Assembly (NCBI GenBank): GCA_026399075.1
Contig: JAPLRR010000079.1
Location: 1 to 64,000 of the forward strand
Reading direction: 5' to 3'
Origin: Methylococcales bacterium
GTDB taxonomy: Bacteria; Pseudomonadota; Gammaproteobacteria; Methylococcales; Methylomonadaceae
DNA: 64,000 bases
A model generated the notes under the pieces. The model saw only the letters and a list, made by a program, of their open reading frames with translations. It was not told the DNA's origin and did no database searches. Made by a program: the position numbers and the translations under genes. This document shows, piece after piece, positions 34,515-43,368 of the stretch (the stretch's first letter is position 1; each line of letters starts with the position of its first letter).

Positions 34515-35149
34515 ACGACTCTATAGCCACTGTATTTATTGTTGACGACGACCCTTCCGTTGTTAAAGCCCTTGCACGTTTGTTGCGTTCAGCGGGCTTT
34601 AATACCGCCACTTTTGCCTCGGCAGAAGCATTTTTGGCCCTTTACGATAAAGACGCACCGGGATGTTTGGTGCTTGATGTCGCTATGCCGGGTATGAATG
34701 GCTTGGAACTGCAACAGGCGCTCATTGCGCTAGGCAGCGAATTGCCCATTATATTTTTGACCGGCAACGGCGACATTCCCATGAGTGTGCGTGCCATAAA
34801 GCAAGGGGCGGTTGATTTTCTCACCAAGCCGGTACATGACATTGACTTGATTGCCGCCATCCATGAGGGTTTTAAGCGGGATGAAATTACGCGTCAGGCC
34901 CGCATCACATTGAATGGGCTGCAACAGCGTTTGGCTTTGCTGACACCCCGTGAGTTGGAAGTTATGGGCCATGTCGTGTCCGGCAAAAAAAACAAGCAAA
35001 TCGCCGACATCTTGGGTACGGCGGAAAAGACCATAAAAATTCACCGCGCCCATTTGCTGATGAAATTACAAGTGAAATCATTGCCCGAATTGGTGAAGCT
35101 GGCTGAACAACTGGGGGTGGTTGCCGGGACAAACAACCTGTTTATTTAA
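34511..35149 (+). CDS. FixJ-like response regulator
   Basis: This 212-residue regulator has a receiver domain (FIVDDDPSV; phospho-acceptor D56 in LVLDVAMPGMNG; FLTKPV) and a LuxR/FixJ-type helix-turn-helix (LTPRELEVMGHVVSGKKNKQIADILG, KTIKIHRAHL). ATGA overlap with the kinase gene ensures coupled translation. It should activate transcription when phosphorylated by the partner kinase. Its targets are not shown, but the divergent arylsulfatase 2 promoter is the nearest candidate. Confidence 0.94.
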   Translation: MNDSIATVFIVDDDPSVVKALARLLRSAGFNTATFASAEAFLALYDKDAPGCLVLDVAMPGMNGLELQQALIALGSELPIIFLTGNGDIPMSVRAIKQGAVDFLTKPVHDIDLIAAIHEGFKRDEITRQARITLNGLQQRLALLTPRELEVMGHVVSGKKNKQIADILGTAEKTIKIHRAHLLMKLQVKSLPELVKLAEQLGVVAGTNNLFI

Positions 35150-35240
35150 GCAAAGATTTGCTAAGGGTCTGTGGAAAATGAATACAGGCCATCATCCGTG
35201 CAGCTAAGTTTGCACTTGTTTTTATACAGAGGTATAGACT

Positions 35241-35828
35241 TTGGTTGCACACAAGACAAAATGCGCCTGGGCGCTCGCCAGCGCTTTGGAAGAGACTTAC
35301 CACGATCTTGAGTGGGGTGTGCCGGTGCATGACGACCGGTTGTTGTTTGAAATGCTGACTTTAGAAGGTGCCCAAGCGGGATTAAGTTGGTTGACCATCC
35401 TCAAAAAACGCGCTGCTTACCAAGCAGCCTTCGACAATTTTGATGTCCATGCCATCGCCCGTTATGACGAAGACAAAATTAATGCGCTGATGGCAAATCT
35501 TGGCATTGTCAGGCATCGGTTAAAGATTAATTCAGTGGTCAGCAATGCGCGGGCTGTTTTAAAGGTGTTGGACAGCTATGAAAGCTTTAATGACTACCTT
35601 TGGTTATTTATCGATGACAGGCCACAACAGTGTGACTGGCAAACGGCGGCTGAAATTCCAAGCAGCAACCGTGTTTCCGAACTTATGAGCCGGGATTTAA
35701 AAAAGCGCGGCTTTAAATTTGTCGGCAGCACCATTTGCTATGCGTTCATGCAGGCCACAGGCATGGTCAATGACCATACCACCGATTGTTTTAGGCACGA
35801 ACCAATAAAATTGGCTAATCTACCTTGA
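35241..35828 (+). CDS. tag: DNA-3-methyladenine glycosylase I
   Basis: This 195-residue base-excision enzyme has the Tag layout. KCAWA with a zinc Cys and YHDLEWGVPVHDD lie near the N-terminus, LTLEGAQAGLSWLTILKKR is the substrate-pocket helix, and FKFVGSTICYAFMQATGMVNDH...CFRH supplies the late zinc His and Cys. It removes 3-methyladenine from alkylated DNA in the cytoplasm. The start is a TTG at 35241 with GAGG eight bases in front. It appears to be its own transcript, 91 bases after the response regulator. Confidence 0.94.
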   Translation: MVAHKTKCAWALASALEETYHDLEWGVPVHDDRLLFEMLTLEGAQAGLSWLTILKKRAAYQAAFDNFDVHAIARYDEDKINALMANLGIVRHRLKINSVVSNARAVLKVLDSYESFNDYLWLFIDDRPQQCDWQTAAEIPSSNRVSELMSRDLKKRGFKFVGSTICYAFMQATGMVNDHTTDCFRHEPIKLANLP

Positions 35829-36163
35829 AATTTTGGAGAAATAGACTACCCTTATTAGTTGATATAACTGCTTGATAGATATGGCGCTAATGATGCACAG
35901 TTTAGGTGCAACTTAGGCTGGGGTAGGCTGCTTCTGAATTATCCGCCCACGGTATCTAAAATCGCTTGCCCCCCCCTTAAACAGGAAAAATGGCCAAGGG
36001 TAAGCCGGAATAAGCGGAATTTGGCAGCAGCGGGAACGCTTCCCTTTGCAAGCCCCATCGCGATTTCCAAGTAAGCCGCAGGCCCCAGCCTTCCGGTATA
36101 GGGGTTTAAACCGGGTTGTAAAGTACCCGATAACGTTAATTTGAATTTATAAGGATTACCCCG
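35829..36163. other. 335-base intergenic stretch
   Basis: No gene is supported. The minus-strand ORF at 35939-36334 overlaps gloA and has no family features. The region contains a run of C (about eight) near 35968, GGGAA-CGC-TTCCC near 36030, and AAGGA at the right end as the gloA ribosome site. Confidence 0.4.
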
Positions 36164-36604
36164 ATGCGCTACCTGCACACCATGATCCGTGTCAGTGACT
36201 TGCAAGCTTCGCTGGATTTTTATTGCGCCAAGCTTGGCTTGATAGAAAGCCACCGCTATGAAAGCGAGCCCGGGCGGTTTACGCTGATTTATCTTTATGC
36301 CCCGGAAGATGCGGGGCAGGCGCTCAACAATCAAGCCCCCTTAATAGAGCTGACTTATAACTGGGATACCGAAGATTACGGGGGAGGGCGCAACTTTGGG
36401 CATCTTGCCTTTGAAGTCGATAATATCTACGAAACATGCCGAAAACTACAAGATGCCGGTGTCTTGATCAACCGCCCGCCGCGTGACGGGCACATGGCTT
36501 TTGTCCGTTCACCTGATGCCATTTCCATAGAGTTTTTGCAAAAAGGCCAGCCGCTAGCCCCCCAAGAGCCTTGGGTGTCTATGGGGAATGTGGGGGTTTG
36601 GTGA
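36164..36604 (+). CDS. gloA: Lactoylglutathione lyase (glyoxalase I)
   Basis: This 146-residue VOC-fold enzyme has the four metal ligands of glyoxalase I: H5 in LHTMIRV, E62 in IELTYN, H80 in GHLAFEV and E123 in SIEFLQ. It converts the methylglyoxal-glutathione hemithioacetal to S-lactoylglutathione in the cytoplasm. The usual [15 protein letters not shown] segment is present. The ATG follows AAGGA with good spacing. The C-terminal tail ([17 protein letters not shown]) is an extension past the usual end. It is probably a single-gene transcript. Confidence 0.94.
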   Translation: MRYLHTMIRVSDLQASLDFYCAKLGLIESHRYESEPGRFTLIYLYAPEDAGQALNNQAPLIELTYNWDTEDYGGGRNFGHLAFEVDNIYETCRKLQDAGVLINRPPRDGHMAFVRSPDAISIEFLQKGQPLAPQEPWVSMGNVGVW

Positions 36605-36946
36605 GTTTCAGCAGCTCTAAGCCTTGATATGGTTCAAGGTATTATGTGTAGCCGTTTATTTGGCTTTGGCATCCAAATGGCTAGAAGTTGCCTAACGCGC
36701 CTAATTAATTGATGTTTTTACTATCGGCGCAGGCGGTTGACTTAGGAGTCTTCGGCAACTAAAGGTTTGCAGTGAGTTAACTGGCTGTTATCCGGTTAGC
36801 GTGCTAGCTTAAACAACTTTGGCATTGCGTTATCGTAGGGGCAGTGGTTGTGAATTGCCCAGCTAAGACCAACTACGTTAACAGCCGATGATCAGGTTAC
36901 TTTCTTCCAAAGCATTATTATTAGTGCGTAGTAGGTAGGTGTAGTG
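36605..36946. other. 342-base upstream region of the caspase operon
   Basis: No gene is seen. It must carry the promoter of the caspase-like operon, but no clear sigma-70 box pair is visible. AGGTAGGTG just before the ATG at 36947 provides the ribosome site. Confidence 0.4.
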
Positions 36947-39900
36947 ATGGCGATAAAGGGTAAACGTTTTTTGTCAGTAGTCATTAACTTGTTATTCGTT
37001 TTTTTGGCGGTGGTTACGGATGTCAGCTCTGCCCCTATTTTGCGTATGGAGGTGGGGCAGCATACCGCCATTATTAACCGGATGGCGGTTGACAAGGAAG
37101 CCAAGTTGTTGGCAACGGTAGCGGATGATAAAACCCTGCGGTTGTGGAATTTGCCAGAAGGTACACTTTACACCACTCTGCGTGTCCCTATCGATGAACA
37201 GTTAAAAGGCGCTTTGTATGCCGTTGCTGTCTCCCCTGATGGTAAAACTGTCATTACGGCAGGGGAAACAATGGATGACCAGAAAAAATTTTCCCTTTAT
37301 GTCTTTGATGTCGAAAAGCGGGTTTTAAAAGCCCGTATTGCCAACCTTCCCAGCGCCATTTTTCATTTGGCTTATTCTAAAGACGGTAAACAGTTTGCCG
37401 CCGCCTTTTCGGGTGGCTTTGGTCTGCGTGTGTGGGATAGCCAAACTGGCAAACTGCTGGCTCAAGACCCCGATTATTCTGAACGCAGCAATTGGTTGGA
37501 TTTTAGCGCGGCTGGTTTGTTGGCCACAGTTTCCCATGATGGTTATGTACGGCTTTACGATGGGCAGTACAAACTGCTTCAAAAAGCCATGCTGAACCCC
37601 CAAGGGAAACCCAGTTCAATTTCGTTTTCAGGCAATGGGCAATTGCTGGCCATTGGTTATGCCAATTTATTGCAAGTGGATATTATTGACCTAAACCTGA
37701 AACCCGTGGCTACTTTACCTGTGGAAAACCTGACGGGTACCAGCGCGTCGATAGTTGAGTGGCAACAAGACAGCAATACGGCCTTGTATGCGGCGGGAGA
37801 CATGAAGACTGCCCAAGGGCGATATGTCATCCGGCATTGGCAGGACATAGGTTCAGCAACCAAAAATTATCGTGATGTGGAAGTCAGCGGCAATATCGTG
37901 ACGGATATTATTGCTTTGCCTAACACTAACGACACTAAAATTGATGTCTTGTTTTCCAGTGCTGACCCCGCTTGGGGAAGCTTGAAAAATGACAGTATGG
38001 TGTATAACAGCCACGCCAACTTATGGGATGCGCGTTTAGTTGAATTGCCCGGAAAAACCTTTGCCATTTCTGAGGACGGTCTGAAAATCGCCTATTCACA
38101 GCATCCAGATGGTGATGATGTCAGTGTTTTCGATATTACCCGCTTAAGCTTGCAAAGCCCTAGCGACAAAGAACTGATAAAGACCTTGTCGCCTGCCATT
38201 ACCGCTAAGCCACACCTTAAAATCACCCATTGGCAGCGTGATGTCCCCGAATTTAATGGGGTAAGGCGGGATTTTGAGGACTATGAAAAATCCTATGCCT
38301 TGGCTATGGAACCCAGTTCAGACCGAGCCTTGATCGGCACTAATTATAATTTGCGTTGGTATGATGGTCAGGGGAAGGCCATTAAAAAAATCCCCGTGAC
38401 TTCGGCTGTCTATGGACTCAGTATTGCAGGGAATGGCAAATTGGCGGTTGCCGCTTTAGGGGATGGGACTCTCCGTTGGTATAGCCTGAGCCCTGGGGAA
38501 GAATTGACCGAATTGGTGGTTTTGTTCCCTTACAACGATAGCAAGGATTGGATCGTTTGGACTAAAGAAGGTTTTTTTGGTAGTTCCGATGGTGGGGGGT
38601 ATCGGTTGGCGGGCTATCATTTAAATAAAGGTGAAACCAAACGACCCGAATGGATAGAATTCTCCCAAATATATCAAGTTTATTATGCACCCGAACTCAT
38701 TTTGCCCAAGTTGTTAAGGCAGGAAGATAAGATTAAGGCCAAGCTAAACACCATTGAAAATGTAGATGACCGCTTCAATAAAAATGCAGTGCCAATCATT
38801 GAACTGGTTGAATATTGCATAAGCCCTAATCATACCGACACCAAAGGTTTTATCAGGACATCACTGGCTAATGAAGTTAAGACGGCAGACTTAGGGTTTA
38901 TGGAAAAGGTCAAGTTGCTCTTGAAGGCCATTGTTGCTTGGATAGACGCATTGTTTGGGGCAGCGCCGCCTGAGTTGGCGCAGCCCGTCCCCCAATTGGC
39001 AAGTGCCGATCCCCTACCCAAAAATCCTATTTGTTACCCCATTACCGGCCAAGGGCAAACCCGGGGGTTTGTCCGTAAAGAAAAAATCCAGGCTACGGTT
39101 TTCCGTAACCAATTGGCCAATAACACTGGCGCTATAGACCTGCATTACGTGGTAAAGCCTAGGGATGGCGGCGTGGGCGATATAGACATTTATGTGAACG
39201 GGCAAATTCAACATAGCCAAAAACAAGTCCAGGCTCTGGCATCTACTGGGCAAACCTTTACCCAAACTATCGCACTAAAAGAAGGTGAAAATGAAATATC
39301 CGTTCATGCTTATGAAAAATCCGGGGGAACTGCCGCCATTTCAGATGCGTTGGACTTGATTAACCCCGCTATACCAAACCGTTCCGCCGAAACAGAAGCG
39401 GCTGATAAGCCAAGGTTGATCGTGGTGGCTGTGGCTATTGACCATTACCAAGCCCCGAACGCCTTGAAATACGCCGTTAAAGATTCTAAGGATTTTTTAG
39501 CCACCGTCAGCGCCAAAAAGAGCCATTCGTATGCTGAGGTTCTGCCATTTCCTTTATTTGATGAGCAGGCGACCTTGGCGAACATAGAAGCGACGTTTGA
39601 TAAAATCGCGGGGCTTATCAATAAGAATGATACCGTTTTGATATATTTGTCTGGACACGGCTTGCGCGATGAGCGGGATTTTTATTTTATACCTTATGAA
39701 GTCAACGACGATAAGCTTGACGAAACGGCATTGTCACAAGGGATTTTAAAGAAAAATATTGCCAAACTATCAATAAGCAACCGGATTTTTATATTTTTGG
39801 ATTCCTGCCATTCAGGAGCGGTTGATTTCGATGGCATTGCCAACGAGGTCACCAGTTTTGACAAAATCAAGCACCAGCTTGGTGATAATGTGTTCATTTT

Positions 39901-40180
39901 GGCGGCTTCAGGCGAAAATCAAGAGGCCCAAGACCAATTTATGTTGGAAAACCATGAGCAAGCCACAAATGGCTTGTTTGCTTATGCGGTTTTGGAAGGC
40001 TTAAACGGACAAGCTCGGCGCTTGGATGACAATATTGTCGATAATTTTAACTTGGGCAATTATGTCCAACGCCGAATTGATGCCATTACCAAAAACCAAA
40101 CCCTTTATAAACAAAAAGCCCGTTTCCAATCTTTGGAAGCGGGGGATGTCTTAAACTTTGATATTACCCATTATGAATAA
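36947..40180 (+). CDS. Exported WD40-propeller caspase-like protein
   Basis: This 1077-residue protein has a signal peptide (cut near DVSSAP). WD40-type blades cover about residues 35-540 (LLATVADDKTLRLWNLPEG, GGFGLRVWDSQTGKLLA, SHDGYVRLYDG, GDGTLRWYS). A linker follows with DWIVWTKEGFFGSSDGG, a motif found in other WD40-caspase fusions, then an Ig-like segment near 700-790. The C-terminal caspase-like (C14) domain runs from about 820: His904 in LSGHG and Cys954 in FLDSCHSG are the catalytic pair. Bacterial members cut after basic residues in known cases; the target here is unknown. It acts in the periplasm if exported. Its last codons overlap the next gene by eight bases. Confidence 0.88.
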   Translation: MAIKGKRFLSVVINLLFVFLAVVTDVSSAPILRMEVGQHTAIINRMAVDKEAKLLATVADDKTLRLWNLPEGTLYTTLRVPIDEQLKGALYAVAVSPDGKTVITAGETMDDQKKFSLYVFDVEKRVLKARIANLPSAIFHLAYSKDGKQFAAAFSGGFGLRVWDSQTGKLLAQDPDYSERSNWLDFSAAGLLATVSHDGYVRLYDGQYKLLQKAMLNPQGKPSSISFSGNGQLLAIGYANLLQVDIIDLNLKPVATLPVENLTGTSASIVEWQQDSNTALYAAGDMKTAQGRYVIRHWQDIGSATKNYRDVEVSGNIVTDIIALPNTNDTKIDVLFSSADPAWGSLKNDSMVYNSHANLWDARLVELPGKTFAISEDGLKIAYSQHPDGDDVSVFDITRLSLQSPSDKELIKTLSPAITAKPHLKITHWQRDVPEFNGVRRDFEDYEKSYALAMEPSSDRALIGTNYNLRWYDGQGKAIKKIPVTSAVYGLSIAGNGKLAVAALGDGTLRWYSLSPGEELTELVVLFPYNDSKDWIVWTKEGFFGSSDGGGYRLAGYHLNKGETKRPEWIEFSQIYQVYYAPELILPKLLRQEDKIKAKLNTIENVDDRFNKNAVPIIELVEYCISPNHTDTKGFIRTSLANEVKTADLGFMEKVKLLLKAIVAWIDALFGAAPPELAQPVPQLASADPLPKNPICYPITGQGQTRGFVRKEKIQATVFRNQLANNTGAIDLHYVVKPRDGGVGDIDIYVNGQIQHSQKQVQALASTGQTFTQTIALKEGENEISVHAYEKSGGTAAISDALDLINPAIPNRSAETEAADKPRLIVVAVAIDHYQAPNALKYAVKDSKDFLATVSAKKSHSYAEVLPFPLFDEQATLANIEATFDKIAGLINKNDTVLIYLSGHGLRDERDFYFIPYEVNDDKLDETALSQGILKKNIAKLSISNRIFIFLDSCHSGAVDFDGIANEVTSFDKIKHQLGDNVFILAASGENQEAQDQFMLENHEQATNGLFAYAVLEGLNGQARRLDDNIVDNFNLGNYVQRRIDAITKNQTLYKQKARFQSLEAGDVLNFDITHYE

Positions 40181-42098
40181 GTCTATTGCAAAACTCCTTG
40201 TTGTCCCCTTGTTGTTGATGGCCCAGCAAACAGCCGCACAAGTGTATGGGATTGTGATTGGCATTGATGCCTATAAAAATGTCAACGGTTTGAATGGCGC
40301 TGTTAATGATGCAAAGATGGTGGCAGATGCCCTAAATTCGATAGCGTCCAAACCCGTGACCTTGCTCCTTGATGGCAACGCCACGCGGGAAAACATCAAG
40401 CAAGCCTGGGATAATGTGTCTAGCCAGGCAAAAAAAGGGGACACCGTGTTTTTTACTTATGCCGGCCATGGTTCCCAAGATCATGAGCGGGTTAAAGGGA
40501 CTGAGGCGGACGGCATGGACGAATTTTATGTGTTGGCCAATTTTGCCGTTTCAGGGCCGGAAACGGCTGAAAGGCTGGTTGATGATGATTTGCAGGAATG
40601 GTTCAGCAAGCGCCCTGATTTATCAATAGTGTTGGTGTCCGATTCATGCCACTCAGGGACTATGACCCGTGCCTATAAAAAATCAAAATTAAAATACCGG
40701 AAAATTGACATATCAGGGCTTACTGATGATGCGTTGCCTGTCCCTACCAACCCCGATATCGTCAATGAGCAGGTGACAAAAATGCCGCATGTGATTTCCT
40801 TTGCAGGGGTGCCTGATAATGAGGAAGTGCCTGAGGTCAATATAGAAAACCAACGCCATGGTGCACTCAGCTGGAGTTTTGCCAAAGGCTTGTCAGGTTT
40901 GGCTGATGGTAATGGCGATGGTGCAGTTTCCGTTTCTGAACTTAAAAATTTCTTGCTTGAAAAAGTGCGCATGTCCACGGAGGGCCAGCAACATCCACAA
41001 ATTTCTTTCGTAAACGATGTCGCATTGGCCCAAAAAGCCAAGCCTAATGCCCCTGCAATAGCGTCTGTCATCACTTTGAGTGTCAGTAATGCCCAAGCTA
41101 ACCCTGGCTTAGTCAAAGACGTTGCCGATAACTTAAAAAACGTCCAGTGGCTCACTACTGGACGGGGGGCTTTGGACTGGGATGTGGCCGCAGGCATAGT
41201 GAAAGATAAGGCGGAAAAACCTGTTTTTACGGTTGCGGGTAAAACGGCGACCAAAGCCTATAAACGAAAAGGCCAGCCTACCGAAGCAATAAGCCCACAA
41301 GAGTTTGTTAAACTTTTTCAGCCTTTGGTTGATGAAATGTTGGCCATTACGCTTGCCACCAGCCAAGTTGGCCTGGCAGGTGGTTTGCAGCCGATTTTTT
41401 TTAGTATTGATCAAAATTCAGGCAATGAGGTTTTTGCGAAACAGGTTGTTGGCAAATTATCAGGGATCCAGTTGGTTGATTCTGACCAGGCGGTTTTAGA
41501 ATGGGATGTCGAGGCGGGGGTTGTCCGTAACCAATTTAATGATAGCGTCTATTCCCTGCCTGCTGACGAAAACCAAGCGGGTACGACGAGGGAAGTCAAT
41601 ATGGCCAAAATGGACATTGCGCCGGAAACTATTGGCAAGCTTCAGGCCGTGATTAATAAGTTCCGTTTGGTTGAGCAGATAAAGTTATTAAGCGATGGCA
41701 GTTTGGCGGTCAAGCTTTTGCCTACCGATAAGTTACATGCCAAGGGCGAAGCGGTGACTTTTGAAGTGGGTCGCCTTAAGTACCCCTATTTTACCTTGAT
41801 AAACTTGGCCGTCGATGGCACGGTTAATTTTTTGTACCCGATAGCCAATGATCCTTTAACGGTTTCCGTAGACTCACCTTACAAATTGGCTGATTTGGAA
41901 GTTTCCGCGCCGTTTGGTGCAGATCATTTTGTGGCGATAGCCAGTGACAAACCTTTATCAACCTTACATGAAACCCTGAAAAAACTGAACAATGCCCCTA
42001 ATTCAGTGGAAGAATTAAGGAAAACACTGGATGCCACGTTAAAAGACACAAAATATCAAATCGGCATACACCCCAGTTTTACAGTAAATTCTTTATAA
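40173..42098 (+). CDS. Exported caspase-like protein with EF-hand-like loop and DUF4384-like tail
   Basis: This 641-residue protein starts at the ATG at 40173 inside the end of the WD40-caspase gene (ATGAATAA). The ORF track begins five codons early. The signal peptide ends near QTAAQ. The caspase-like domain opens with YGIVIGIDAYKN; His99 (FTYAGHGSQD) and Cys159 (SDSCHSGTM) are the catalytic pair. Residues 245-256 read DGNGDGAVSVSE, a complete EF-hand-type calcium loop, inside or just after the protease domain. The C-terminal third has two similar segments (ALDWDVAAGIV and VLEWDVEAGVV) and then a DUF4384-like stretch (FTLINLAVDGTVNFLYPI). Calcium control, as in metacaspases, is an inference. 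Confidence 0.87.
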   Translation: MNKSIAKLLVVPLLLMAQQTAAQVYGIVIGIDAYKNVNGLNGAVNDAKMVADALNSIASKPVTLLLDGNATRENIKQAWDNVSSQAKKGDTVFFTYAGHGSQDHERVKGTEADGMDEFYVLANFAVSGPETAERLVDDDLQEWFSKRPDLSIVLVSDSCHSGTMTRAYKKSKLKYRKIDISGLTDDALPVPTNPDIVNEQVTKMPHVISFAGVPDNEEVPEVNIENQRHGALSWSFAKGLSGLADGNGDGAVSVSELKNFLLEKVRMSTEGQQHPQISFVNDVALAQKAKPNAPAIASVITLSVSNAQANPGLVKDVADNLKNVQWLTTGRGALDWDVAAGIVKDKAEKPVFTVAGKTATKAYKRKGQPTEAISPQEFVKLFQPLVDEMLAITLATSQVGLAGGLQPIFFSIDQNSGNEVFAKQVVGKLSGIQLVDSDQAVLEWDVEAGVVRNQFNDSVYSLPADENQAGTTREVNMAKMDIAPETIGKLQAVINKFRLVEQIKLLSDGSLAVKLLPTDKLHAKGEAVTFEVGRLKYPYFTLINLAVDGTVNFLYPIANDPLTVSVDSPYKLADLEVSAPFGADHFVAIASDKPLSTLHETLKKLNNAPNSVEELRKTLDATLKDTKYQIGIHPSFTVNSL

Positions 42099-42137
42099 CT
42101 ATTCCTAAATATCATCTACGGCGGGAGAAATAGACCA

Positions 42138-43196
42138 ATGAGAAAACAGACACTAGTAGTTACTTTATCGGCTGCATTTTTGGTGGTTGGTTGTGCAAGC
42201 ATGGGTAAAGAGGGTCGGGTAGGGTTGAATGATGGTAGTGACCCTTGTTTTCTCTATCTTGATAAATTGGATGATACCGCCATTTATTATAAAGACCAGC
42301 GGATGCAAGACATTGCCGCTGGCGTGGTTATTGGCGGCGCAACTGGCGTGATGGTTGGTTTGTTGGCCGGTAAGACGGATACAGCGGCAATAATTGGTGG
42401 GCTGGCAGGGGCGGTGGCGGGTGGCTTTGCAGCTGATGCGTATTGGAAAAACAAACTACAAACTTCTAATAACCAAGCAAATCTGGCGGCCAGATCTATT
42501 GAGGGCGATATAAAATCCGATATAAATCGGCTGACCAGTGTTGATAATGATATTGCTGCGCTAGTGCGCTGTAGGACTTTACAGCGCGATAAAATTAAAA
42601 GGTTGTATGCTGAAAGAAAGTTGACCTTACAACAAGCCCAGCAAGAATGGAAAAAGTGGGGGGATGCCCTACGCAAAGACCGGGAGGAAATGAAATACTT
42701 GAATGAAGCGTTGGACAACGTCAAGAAAATCGAAGAATCTTATAATTATGCCGCCACCGCCTCCGAATCATCATTAGTCATTACTGAAGATATGCGGATC
42801 CAATGGCAACAAGAGCTGAATATAGCAGAAGAAAAAGAGCTGGCAGTTGTTGAAGAGACTTATAAGGAAAAATTATCTTCCAAACGGATTAAGTCAAAAG
42901 AAAAAAAGAAACTTAAAAAAGAAAAGAAACAAAAAGATGAAGAAATTAAAAAGAAGTATGTCAGCAAAAAGGCAGAAATAAAAAATACTAAAGTGAACCC
43001 TAAAGGCAACCCAACAAAATTATTGGTTGCAGCGATTCCTGAAAAAACCGAGTCGATTAAAAAACATCAAGGTGAACATGACAATTTGGCAGTCGAAGCA
43101 GCAAATGATACTGGATTTCAAGACATAAGAGGCCAACTGGTGCCAGGTTATAACGGCCCTGAAATGATGGTGTGCCAAGCAACAATTCTGCCATAG
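42138..43196 (+). CDS. Glycine-zipper, coiled-coil lipoprotein
   Basis: This 352-residue lipoprotein (lipobox LVVGC) has a glycine zipper near residues 60-100 (GVVIGGATGVMVGLLAG, IIGGLAGAVAGGFAAD), which usually inserts into or oligomerises at a membrane. A long charged coiled coil then runs from about 105 to 295, including a Lys-rich stretch (KEKKKLKKEKKQKDEE). The C-terminus is less charged and contains a late cysteine. It follows the second caspase gene by 39 bases and is probably co-transcribed. It may anchor, or be cut by, the caspase-like proteins; its many Lys and Arg would be suitable sites. That is inference only. Confidence 0.75.
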   Translation: MRKQTLVVTLSAAFLVVGCASMGKEGRVGLNDGSDPCFLYLDKLDDTAIYYKDQRMQDIAAGVVIGGATGVMVGLLAGKTDTAAIIGGLAGAVAGGFAADAYWKNKLQTSNNQANLAARSIEGDIKSDINRLTSVDNDIAALVRCRTLQRDKIKRLYAERKLTLQQAQQEWKKWGDALRKDREEMKYLNEALDNVKKIEESYNYAATASESSLVITEDMRIQWQQELNIAEEKELAVVEETYKEKLSSKRIKSKEKKKLKKEKKQKDEEIKKKYVSKKAEIKNTKVNPKGNPTKLLVAAIPEKTESIKKHQGEHDNLAVEAANDTGFQDIRGQLVPGYNGPEMMVCQATILP

Positions 43197-43209
43197 CCAC
43201 TAGCTAAAA

Positions 43210-43239
43210 GCTTGGGTTGCCTATTGTTGCAACCCAAGC
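43210..43239 (-). terminator. Hairpin terminator between convergent genes
   Basis: GCTTGGGTTGC-CTATTGTT-GCAACCCAAGC is a perfect 11-bp stem. On the minus strand it is followed by TTTTAGC, so it can end the aminotransferase transcript. It lies 14 bases after the stop of the plus-strand glycine-zipper gene, so it may also work in that direction. Confidence 0.6.
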
Positions 43240-43259
43240 AAAAACTGACAAAGAACTTA

Positions 43260-43357
43260 GGCTACCAACTTAAAGCGGGACATTCGCGAAGCTTAACCGT
43301 TCGCCCTTGCTTGTCGAAGGGTGAACGGTCAAGCCGTCCCGCATTAAGTTGGTAGCC
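43260..43357. repeat. 98-base nested palindrome
   Basis: GGCTACCAACTTAA and TTAAGTTGGTAGCC close an outer 14-bp stem; GCGGGAC/GTCCCGC extends it. Inside, a second hairpin pairs AACCGTTCGCCCTT with AAGGGTGAACGGT. The shape is a dispersed long palindrome, here placed between two convergent genes. Confidence 0.75.
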
Positions 43358-43368
43358 AGAACTTAAAG

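Noticed and set aside
35939-36334. 131-residue minus-strand ORF overlapping gloA
   Set aside because: It overlaps the well-supported gloA coding sequence and shows no family motif or ribosome site.
36947-42098. Caspase-like pair as an intracellular anti-phage system
   Set aside because: Both proteins have clear signal peptides, so a cytoplasmic abortive-infection role is not supported. No known defence partner lies in the operon.
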